A stretch of 6,310 nucleotides of DNA, taken from assembly GCA_945861995.1 (NCBI GenBank), contig CAMAWZ010000143.1, positions 1 through 6,310 on the forward strand, written 5' to 3'. The notes below the pieces were generated by a model. That model did not search any database. It was not told the origin of the DNA and was given only the letters and a program-made list of their open reading frames with translations. This stretch comes from Pseudorhodobacter antarcticus. Its GTDB lineage: Bacteria > Pseudomonadota > Alphaproteobacteria > Rhodobacterales > Rhodobacteraceae. A program made the position numbers and the translations under genes. Position 1 is the stretch's first letter. Every line of letters starts with the position of its first letter. This document shows positions 1 through 5,437 of the stretch, piece after piece.

Positions 1-831
1 ATTTGGAACTGGTCGCAAACCGATGGCGGCGCGGTTGTGGAAAATATGGGCTTTCCCATGGAGTATGAATTGGGCGGCAAGCCCAGCTCTTGGGTGCCCA
101 CCACGGCGCTGGTGCGCCAACAGCAATTCCCGCTGTTGCCCACATGGGGCAGTAACCGCACCTTTGCTGCCCCGTCTGGCAGCGCCTGCGGCATTGCAGA
201 CCATCCCGACTACAGCGAAGACCCCGCTTCGGAATTTTATGCGCAGGCGATGGTGGTGTATGAGACGTCCAAAACCCTGACGCCCGAGCAAAAATCCATC
301 GCGCGGTTCTGGTCGGATGATCCGATGCTGTCGCCAACCCCGCCTGGCCACTGGATTTCCATCGTTCTGCAAATCGCCGAGCGTGACAGTATGGACGCTC
401 TGCGCACCGCCGATATTCTGGCGCGCCTTGGTATGGCGCTGGCAGATGGCTTTATCGGCTGCTGGTGGGCCAAGTATAAATACGATCTGATCCGCCCTGT
501 TTCCTATATCCGCCGCGTGATTGATCCCAAATGGGAGCCGCTGCTGATCACCCCGCCGTTCCCAGAATATCCGTCGGGCCATTCTACCCAATCAGGGGCC
601 GCTTCGGCTGTGCTGACAGCGTTCTTTGGTGAAAACTTCGCGTTTTCGGACGCAACCCATGTGGATGATGCCATCCCCGCGCGCGACTTTCCCAGTTTCG
701 CCGCCGCCGCGACCGAGGCTGCCAACTCGCGGCTTTACGGCGGTATTCACTACCCCTTTGGCAATATCAACGGGCTGGAACAGGGCCGCTGCATTGGGGC
801 CTTTGCCGCAGGATTGAAGACAAAATCATGA
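1..831 (+). CDS. Vanadium-dependent haloperoxidase / PAP2-superfamily protein, 5'-truncated by window edge
   Basis: The frame is open from base 1 with no stop, so the gene begins upstream; 276 codons plus TGA are visible. All three blocks of the vanadium haloperoxidase / acid phosphatase signature are present in order: KX6RP (Lys codon at 472, Arg at 493), PSGHS (571-585) and SRX5H (Ser 727, Arg 730, His 748). In the family these residues hold vanadate or phosphate, and the last His is the vanadate ligand or nucleophile. Known members either oxidise halides with hydrogen peroxide or hydrolyse phosphoesters; the sequence does not tell which occurs here. The usual Asp four residues after the His (HxxxD) is Gly (760-762), followed by Asn. 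The N-terminus, and so any export signal, is outside the window. The stop overlaps the start of the next gene (ATGA, 828-831), so the two are probably cotranscribed and translationally coupled. Family assignment is secure; halogenating activity is inference. Confidence 0.85.
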   Translation: MWNWSQTDGGAVVENMGFPMEYELGGKPSSWVPTTALVRQQQFPLLPTWGSNRTFAAPSGSACGIADHPDYSEDPASEFYAQAMVVYETSKTLTPEQKSIARFWSDDPMLSPTPPGHWISIVLQIAERDSMDALRTADILARLGMALADGFIGCWWAKYKYDLIRPVSYIRRVIDPKWEPLLITPPFPEYPSGHSTQSGAASAVLTAFFGENFAFSDATHVDDAIPARDFPSFAAAATEAANSRLYGGIHYPFGNINGLEQGRCIGAFAAGLKTKS

Positions 832-2384
832 AACATCTGATCGCCGCATTTGCCGTGCTTGCCAGCCCTGCCATGGCGCAGGACATTTCGAAATTCGGGC
901 CGAAATTCGTGACCGAGACCGCGACGGCGGGCATTGACCACGCCTTTACAGGCGAATGGGAATATATGGTGGGCGGGGGGGCTGCGATATTTGATTGCAA
1001 CGCCGATAGCCTGCCCGATGTGTATATCGCAGGCGGGCAAGACCGCGCCGCGCTGTATGTGAACACCTCGCAAAAGGGCGGCGCGCTGGCCTTTACCAAA
1101 ACCGCCAGCACCGCCGATCTGCCCAGCGTTTCGGGGGCCTATCCCATCAACATTAATGGCGATTCGATCCCCGATCTGGTGATTTTGCGCGTGGGTGAAA
1201 ATGTGGTCATGCGCGGGCTGGGGAATTGCCAGTTTGAACGCGCGAATGAACTTTGGGGGTTTGACGGCGGCAATGCGTGGTCAACCGCTTTTGCCGCCAC
1301 ATGGGAAGGGGGCAATACCCTGCCCAGCCTTGCCATTGGCAATTACATCGACAGATCGCAAGAAGCATTCCCTTGGGGCAATTGCACCGACAATTGGCTG
1401 CACCGCCCTGTTGGGGAAACCTACGCCAAACCGCTGCCGCTGACCCCCAGCTTTTGCGCCCTGTCGATGCTGTTCACCGATTGGAACCGTTCGGGCACGC
1501 CCAGCCTGCGCGTGTCCAATGACCGCGAGTATTACAAAGGCGGACAAGAACAGCTTTGGCGTTTTGAGGGGCCTGATGTCGCCCCCCGCCTGTTCACGGC
1601 TGACGAAGGCTTTCCGCGTTTGCGCATTTGGGGTATGGGCATTGCCAGCGCCGACATCACGGGAGATGGGCGGCCCGACTATTACCTAACCTCGATGGCG
1701 GATCAAAAGTTTCAAACGCTGGCCGACCCTGCCGCGCAACCGCTGAAACCCAAGTATAGCGATTTGGCTTGGCCGCTGGGCATCACCGCGCACCGCCCCT
1801 ATACGGGCGGCGATCTGCGCCCATCCACAGGCTGGCACGCGCAGTTTTCTGACGTGAATAATGACGGGCTGGCCGACTTGTTTGTGGCCAAAGGCAATGT
1901 TTGGGAAATGCCCGATTTTGCGCAAAAAGACCCCAATAATCTGTTCCTACAAACTGCCGAGGGTAAGTTCATCGAGGCGGGGGATACTTCGGGCGTGCTG
2001 TCAATGAACGCCGCGCGCGGCGGCGGGTTGGCTGATTTTAATGGCGATGGCTGGCAAGATTTGCTGGTGGTCAACCGCAATGGCCCCACCGAAATATGGC
2101 GCAATACGGGCACGGATGCGGCGGGCAATTTTGTGAACATCGTCCTTGCACAGCCCGCCCCCAACACCGACGCGATTGGCGCGTTTATCGAGTTTAAGCG
2201 CGGCGATAAGGTTGAGACGCGCGAAGTGACCATTGGCGGCGGCCATGTATCTGGCGTGCTAGGCCCGCAGCATTTTGGGCTTGGCGGCGCTGATGGGGCC
2301 GAAGTGCGGGTGATTTGGCCTGATGGGGCCGTGGGCGATTGGCAGACTGTTTCCGCTGGGCAAACAATTACTCTTCAGCGTTAA
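828..2384 (+). CDS. Secreted FG-GAP/VCBS repeat protein with C-terminal ASPIC/UnbV domain (CRTAC1-like)
   Basis: The 518-residue protein begins with a Sec signal peptide: Lys2-His3, a hydrophobic stretch to about residue 13, and an AMA-Q cleavage site after Ala17. It is therefore predicted to be periplasmic or secreted. Calcium-binding-loop-like FG-GAP/VCBS repeats (D/N-x-N/T-x-D-G-x-x-D) lie near residues 56-64, 108-116, 276-284, 342-350 and 403-411, with a degenerate copy around 218-226; the first two are also imperfect. These fit an integrin-alpha-type beta-propeller. Residues about 447-518 match the ASPIC/UnbV domain, including an IGGG segment, a HFGLGG segment and a VIWPDG segment near the end. 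No catalytic residues are recognised; such proteins are thought to bind ligands or partners. The ATG at 828 is chosen because it overlaps the upstream haloperoxidase stop as ATGA and places the signal peptide at the very N-terminus. The pairing suggests a joint extracytoplasmic role, but the partner or substrate is unknown. Confidence 0.88.
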   Translation: MKHLIAAFAVLASPAMAQDISKFGPKFVTETATAGIDHAFTGEWEYMVGGGAAIFDCNADSLPDVYIAGGQDRAALYVNTSQKGGALAFTKTASTADLPSVSGAYPININGDSIPDLVILRVGENVVMRGLGNCQFERANELWGFDGGNAWSTAFAATWEGGNTLPSLAIGNYIDRSQEAFPWGNCTDNWLHRPVGETYAKPLPLTPSFCALSMLFTDWNRSGTPSLRVSNDREYYKGGQEQLWRFEGPDVAPRLFTADEGFPRLRIWGMGIASADITGDGRPDYYLTSMADQKFQTLADPAAQPLKPKYSDLAWPLGITAHRPYTGGDLRPSTGWHAQFSDVNNDGLADLFVAKGNVWEMPDFAQKDPNNLFLQTAEGKFIEAGDTSGVLSMNAARGGGLADFNGDGWQDLLVVNRNGPTEIWRNTGTDAAGNFVNIVLAQPAPNTDAIGAFIEFKRGDKVETREVTIGGGHVSGVLGPQHFGLGGADGAEVRVIWPDGAVGDWQTVSAGQTITLQR

Positions 2385-2441
2385 GGATACCTTCAGTTTT
2401 TTCTCCCAATCTGGTGGCACAATTGCGTGTACAACCACAGT

Positions 2442-2470
2442 TTGGCCCAACTTATGTCTTTATTTACGAT
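2442..2470 (+). promoter_or_regulatory. Possible sigma70-like promoter for the Hint-like gene
   Basis: TTGGCC (2442-2447) and TACGAT (2465-2470) are separated by 17 bases. Each matches four of six consensus positions. Transcription starting near 2477 would give a leader of about 95 bases, containing the 2486-2508 hairpin, before the GTG at 2571. The matches are weak and the stretch is AT-rich, so chance is a real alternative. Confidence 0.2.
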
Positions 2471-2552
2471 CAATTTCCCCTTTATCCAAAGCGAAATTTC
2501 CGCTTTGGTTGAATCTGTGCTGCTGCCAGTTGCACCGATTCGATGCCAGTAG
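2454..2552 (+). other. Short open segment in frame with the Hint-like gene, ended by TAG
   Basis: From ATG 2454 this frame reads 32 codons and stops at TAG 2550-2552. It is the same frame as the gene starting at 2571, with no other stop between them. The peptide has a protein-like N-terminal character (hydrophobic/acidic, ALVESVLLPVAP near its end), and the codons just after the TAG (Tyr-Glu-Trp-Gly-Ser-Val-Val) lead smoothly into the downstream protein. One reading is that 2454-3083 was a single gene of about 210 codons, now split by an amber codon or by a sequencing error. The other is that this is untranslated leader. No clear ribosome binding site precedes ATG 2454, which argues against translation from it. 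Confidence 0.3.
2486..2508. other. Perfect 8-bp inverted repeat (RNA hairpin) in the gap after the FG-GAP gene
   Basis: CCAAAGCG (2486-2493) and CGCTTTGG (2501-2508) pair perfectly around a 7-base loop, AAATTTC. It lies about 100 bases after the FG-GAP stop. No run of T follows, so it is not a classical intrinsic terminator. It could still act as an RNA 3'-end stabiliser or attenuate readthrough, or be a leader element of the next gene. The rest of the 186-base gap shows nothing beyond the weak promoter and open segment listed separately. Confidence 0.4.
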
Positions 2553-2570
2553 TACGAGTGGGGAAGTGTT

Positions 2571-3083
2571 GTGATAGAACCATCTGCCGGGATTTTTATC
2601 CTGAAGGTCGATATTGTTTCCGCTGGCACGCATTTGCGCGTGGGTGCCAAAGCATCCGAATTTTGTGCCATTGAACACCTGACTATTGGCGACGAAGTGT
2701 TTGATCCTATTGAGGAACGCCTTGTCGAAATCACGGGAATGGCCTGCGTGACATTGGATAGTGAAACCATCCGCGACCGTGGCTTTTCGCCCAAAATACT
2801 GGCGGGCGATACCTCGGCCCACCCGCTGCTATACGGGGTCAAAATGCCTGTTGTGTTGGCCCGCAGCGGCTATACTCCGCCGATTCGCGGCGAACATACC
2901 CTAACGGATGGTACTGTGTTTTTCGCGCTGGGGTTTGAACGGCGCACTGTGGTGGAAACGCCCTCGGCCCTTTGCGAATTCGTGCGCCCTAGCGCCTATG
3001 CCTTCGAATCCGCGCCCCGCCGCAGCCCAACGGTGCTGCAAGGAGGCGATTTGTCAAACCTGCGCGAAAGCGCGCCGAAATAA
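2571..3083 (+). CDS. Small protein with degenerate Hint_2 (hedgehog/intein-type) domain, possibly 5'-truncated
   Basis: The 170-residue protein starts at GTG 2571, preceded by GGGGAAG (2560-2566) four bases upstream. No other good start exists between the in-frame TAG (2550) and the domain. It resembles the Hint_2 domain found in many Rhodobacterales proteins. Residues 15-20 (IVSAGT) align with the family's C-F-x-x-G-T start, residues 34-43 (IEHLTIGDEV) with the V-E-D-L-x-x-G-D-x-V block, and residues 81-84 (TSAH) with the T/S-x-x-H block. Residues 93-98 (PVVLAR) match the following strand. The block-A cysteine that is the nucleophile in active Hint domains is Ile or Val here, and the only nearby Cys (32) is at the wrong place, so autoprocessing is unlikely. 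There is no signal peptide or membrane segment from this start. Codon use is like its neighbours. Function is unknown; the domain call is by motif only. Confidence 0.55.
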   Translation: MIEPSAGIFILKVDIVSAGTHLRVGAKASEFCAIEHLTIGDEVFDPIEERLVEITGMACVTLDSETIRDRGFSPKILAGDTSAHPLLYGVKMPVVLARSGYTPPIRGEHTLTDGTVFFALGFERRTVVETPSALCEFVRPSAYAFESAPRRSPTVLQGGDLSNLRESAPK

Positions 3084-3085
3084 AC

Positions 3086-3117
3086 AAAAAGCCCGCGCAA
3101 TCCGCGAGGGCTTTTTT
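3086..3117. terminator. Bidirectional intrinsic terminator between the Hint-like gene and tRNA-Lys
   Basis: A stem of GCCC (3091-3094) with GGGC (3108-3111), plus an inner GCG/CGC pairing (3095-3097 with 3103-3105), encloses a 5-base loop. On the + strand six T follow (3112-3117). On the minus strand the five A at 3086-3090 become five U. It starts three bases after the TAA of the + gene and lies 36 bases beyond the 3' end of the minus-strand tRNA, so it can serve both converging transcripts. Confidence 0.88.
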
Positions 3118-3152
3118 GATTTCATCCCCTGCAAACAAAGGCTTGCCTGAAA

Positions 3153-3228
3153 TGGTGAGCCGGTCGGGATCCGAACCCGAGACCTACTGATTAAAAGTCA
3201 GTTGCTCTACCAGCTGAGCTACCGGCCC
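3153..3228 (-). tRNA. tRNA-Lys (anticodon UUU)
   Basis: The reverse complement folds as a standard 76-base tRNA. The acceptor stem GGGCCGG/CCGGCTC (3222-3228 with 3157-3163) has one G-U pair. The discriminator is A (3156) and CCA is encoded (3153-3155). The anticodon stem ACTGA/TCAGT encloses the loop CTTTTAA with anticodon TTT at 3193-3195. The T arm TCGGG-TTCGGAT-CCCGA is complete. It reads AAA/AAG lysine codons. U36 followed by A37 makes it a t6A37-type tRNA, the class that MtaB (encoded at 4172-5437) modifies further. It is transcribed away from dapF and towards the shared terminator at 3086-3117. Confidence 0.97.
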
Positions 3229-3240
3229 ACGTGGCGGGTG

Positions 3241-3267
3241 ATTAGAAACTAACGCCCCTAGGGTCAA
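3241..3267 (-). promoter_or_regulatory. Sigma70-like promoter of tRNA-Lys
   Basis: On the minus strand TTGACC (3262-3267) is followed 15 bases later by TCTAAT (3241-3246), five of six matches to each consensus box. The spacing is short; reading the -35 as CTTGAC, the alphaproteobacterial variant, gives 16. The -10 box lies 12 bases before the first tRNA base, which fits a short 5' leader removed by RNase P. Confidence 0.6.
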
Positions 3268-3311
3268 GGGCAAAACGACCGCCTCTGGCAAAAAGCTATG
3301 CGCAATTGTAT

Positions 3312-3323
3312 AGGGCGGGGATG
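3312..3323 (+). promoter_or_regulatory. Ribosome binding site and ATG that fix the dapF start
   Basis: AGGG (3312-3315) stands five bases before ATG 3321. This favours ATG 3321 over the in-frame TTG at 3306, which would add five residues, has no such site, and would bury this one inside the gene. Confidence 0.6.
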
Positions 3324-4175
3324 GAACCTAACGCAAACCCCTCTGGCCTGCCTTTCTTGAAAATGCACGGCGCTGGCAATGATTTTGTCATCATCGATTC
3401 GCGCGCGCGGGTGGGGGCAGGTGCGGCGGCCTGCACGCCTGCGCTGGCGGCCGCGCTGGGCGATCGGCATCGCGGGGTAGGGTTTGACCAATTGGCCGAA
3501 ATTCGCCCTTCTGCCAGCGCCGATTTTCATTTGGATTTTTGGAACGGCGATGGTTCGCGCGCGGGGGCCTGCGGCAATGCCACGCGCTGCGTTAGCCACT
3601 ATATGATGGCGCAGACGGGCCGCGATAGCCTGACCCTGACCACGGCGCGCGGCACGCTGTATGCCCAAGTCGGCGCGGATGGGCAGGTCACGGTCAACAT
3701 GGGCCATCCGCAGCGGGACTGGCGCGATCTTCCCCTTGCGTACGAGGTCGATATGATGGCCCTGCCGCTGGAAGGTGCCCCCGTCGCCCTAGGCATGGGC
3801 AATCCCCACGCCGTGTTCTTTGTGCCCGATGCCGAAGCGGTTGATTTGGGCGCGCGCGGCCCCGCACTTGAACATGACCCGCTGTTCCCGCAGCGCTGCA
3901 ATATTGAATTTGCCAGCCTGATTGCTCCCGACACATTGCGCCTGCGCGTGTGGGAACGCGGCGCGGGCATCACGCTGGCCTGCGGGTCGGGCACCTGCGC
4001 TGCCGCTGTGGCCGCCCATTTGCGCGGGCTAACATCCCGCCAAGTGACAGTGCAGGCCGATGGCGGGGTGCTGAACGTGGATTGGCGCGGCGATGGCGTA
4101 TGGCTGACGGGCCCCGTGGCCTATGTGTTTGAGGGCCGCCTTGCCCCCGATATGATGGCGCTGGTGGCCCCATGA
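3321..4175 (+). CDS. dapF: Diaminopimelate epimerase
   Basis: DapF interconverts LL- and meso-2,6-diaminopimelate in the cytoplasm without a cofactor, giving the direct precursor of lysine and the crosslinking residue of peptidoglycan. The 284-residue product has the family's full length. It opens with the conserved KMHGAGNDF block (residues 14-22). Both catalytic cysteines are present in their motifs: Cys84 in ACGNATRC and Cys221 in ACGSGTC. The substrate-binding GNPH block is at residues 160-163, and WERGAG at 211-216 precedes the second Cys. ATG 3321 is chosen because AGGG lies five bases upstream. About 92 bases separate it from the divergent tRNA-Lys; no convincing -35/-10 pair for dapF is visible there. 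The TGA overlaps the mtaB ATG as ATGA (4172-4175), so the two genes form one operon. Confidence 0.97.
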   Translation: MEPNANPSGLPFLKMHGAGNDFVIIDSRARVGAGAAACTPALAAALGDRHRGVGFDQLAEIRPSASADFHLDFWNGDGSRAGACGNATRCVSHYMMAQTGRDSLTLTTARGTLYAQVGADGQVTVNMGHPQRDWRDLPLAYEVDMMALPLEGAPVALGMGNPHAVFFVPDAEAVDLGARGPALEHDPLFPQRCNIEFASLIAPDTLRLRVWERGAGITLACGSGTCAAAVAAHLRGLTSRQVTVQADGGVLNVDWRGDGVWLTGPVAYVFEGRLAPDMMALVAP

Positions 4176-5437
4176 CCGCGCCCATTTTTGCGACTTTAGG
4201 CTGCCGCCTGAACGCCTATGAAACCGAGGCGATGAAGGAACTTGCCGCAAGCGCGGGCCTTGGGCAGGCCGTGGTCATCAACACCTGCGCCGTCACCGCC
4301 GAAGCCGTGCGCAAAGCCAAGCAAGAAATTCGCAAACTTGCCCGCGAAAATCCAGGCGCTGCCGTGATCGTCACAGGCTGCGCGGCCCAGACCGAGCCCG
4401 AAACCTTTGCCGCCATGCCAGAGGTCACCCGCGTGATTGGCAATACCGAAAAGATGCAGGCGGCAACGTGGCAGAAATTGCGCAACGCCATGGCCGCCCC
4501 CGATCTGATTGGCACAACCGAACGCGTGCAGGTGGATGACATCATGTCAGTGCGCGAAACAGCGGGGCATTTGATTGATGGTTTTGGCCGCCACCGCGCC
4601 TATGTTCAGGTGCAAAACGGCTGCGATCACCGCTGCACCTTTTGCATCATTCCCTTTGGGCGCGGCAATTCGCGGTCAGTGCCTGCGGGCGTGGTGGTAG
4701 ATCAGATCAAACGGCTGGTCGACAAAGGCTTCGCCGAGGTGGTGCTGACAGGGGTTGATCTGACCTCTTGGGGCGCAGACCTGCCCGCCGCGCCGCGCCT
4801 TGGCGATTTGGTCATGCGCATTTTGCGGCTGGTGCCTGACCTTGCCCGCCTGCGCATTTCGTCGATTGATTCAATCGAAGCTGACGATGCCCTGATGGGC
4901 GCGATTGCAACCGAGCCGCGCCTCATGCCGCATCTGCATCTGTCCTTGCAGGCGGGGGATGACATGATTTTAAAACGTATGAAGCGGCGGCATCTGCGCG
5001 ATGACGCGATCAAGTTTTGCGAAGATACACGGCGTTTGCGCCCTGATATTGTGTTCGGCGCGGATATCATTGCCGGCTTTCCGACGGAAACGGATGCGAT
5101 GTTCGAAAACTCGCTGCGGCTGATTGCCGATTGCGGGCTTACCTTTTTGCACGTCTTTCCCTATTCGGCGCGCAAAGGCACACCAGCGGCCAAAATGCCG
5201 CCCGTGCGCGGCCTCGTGATCAAGGCCCGCGCAGCCCAATTGCGCGCGGCAGGGGACAGTGCCTTGCAGCGCCATTTGGCGGCGCAAATCGGCCAGACCC
5301 ACAGTATTTTGATGGAATCGCCCCGCATGGGCCGCACCGCGCAGTTCACCGAAGTGGATTTTGCCGCAGAACAGCCAGAGGGCCAGATTGTTTCCGCGCG
5401 CATCACAGGCGCATCAAACCAGCGGCTCATCGCCTAA
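4172..5437 (+). CDS. mtaB: tRNA (N6-L-threonylcarbamoyladenosine(37)-C2)-methylthiotransferase, MtaB type
   Basis: This radical-SAM enzyme adds a methylthio group to t6A37, making ms2t6A in tRNAs that read ANN codons; the Bacillus subtilis homologue (YqeV) acts on tRNA-Lys(UUU). The 421-residue protein has the family layout. The N-terminal methylthiotransferase domain carries the three cluster cysteines Cys11 (TLGCRLN), Cys39 (INTCAVT) and Cys70 (VTGCAAQ). The radical-SAM domain has the CX3CX2C motif at Cys151, Cys155 and Cys158. A C-terminal TRAM-like RNA-binding segment spans about residues 374-421. The TLGCRLNAYETE start and the ACGT-independent short N-terminus favour MtaB over MiaB (which acts on i6A) and RimO (ribosomal protein S12). 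ATG 4172 overlaps the dapF stop, consistent with translational coupling. The TAA overlaps the stop of the convergent gene by four bases (5434-5437), with no terminator between them. Confidence 0.92.
   Translation: MTAPIFATLGCRLNAYETEAMKELAASAGLGQAVVINTCAVTAEAVRKAKQEIRKLARENPGAAVIVTGCAAQTEPETFAAMPEVTRVIGNTEKMQAATWQKLRNAMAAPDLIGTTERVQVDDIMSVRETAGHLIDGFGRHRAYVQVQNGCDHRCTFCIIPFGRGNSRSVPAGVVVDQIKRLVDKGFAEVVLTGVDLTSWGADLPAAPRLGDLVMRILRLVPDLARLRISSIDSIEADDALMGAIATEPRLMPHLHLSLQAGDDMILKRMKRRHLRDDAIKFCEDTRRLRPDIVFGADIIAGFPTETDAMFENSLRLIADCGLTFLHVFPYSARKGTPAAKMPPVRGLVIKARAAQLRAAGDSALQRHLAAQIGQTHSILMESPRMGRTAQFTEVDFAAEQPEGQIVSARITGASNQRLIA

Noticed and set aside
2290..2331. Repeated 10-base word TGATGGGGCC
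   Set aside because: Two copies about 30 bases apart encode Asp-Gly-Ala in different parts of the UnbV domain; this is ordinary coding similarity.
2393..2842. Minus-strand open frame of 149 codons across the gap and the Hint-like gene
   Set aside because: It has no recognisable motif, and its length is explained by lying antisense to the Hint-like frame, whose motifs and terminator support the + strand.
1..3228. Genomic island integrated at the tRNA-Lys 3' end
   Set aside because: The accessory-type genes do lie beyond the tRNA 3' end, but there is no integrase, no repeated copy of the tRNA 3' end, and no change in codon use within the window.
3306..3320. TTG at 3306 as the dapF start
   Set aside because: The ATG at 3321 has AGGG five bases upstream and gives the normal family length; the TTG would add five residues and has no binding site of its own.
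3270..3320. Promoter for dapF
   Set aside because: TATA-like bases occur at 3297-3299 and 3309-3312, but neither has a matching -35 box and the latter lies too close to the start codon.
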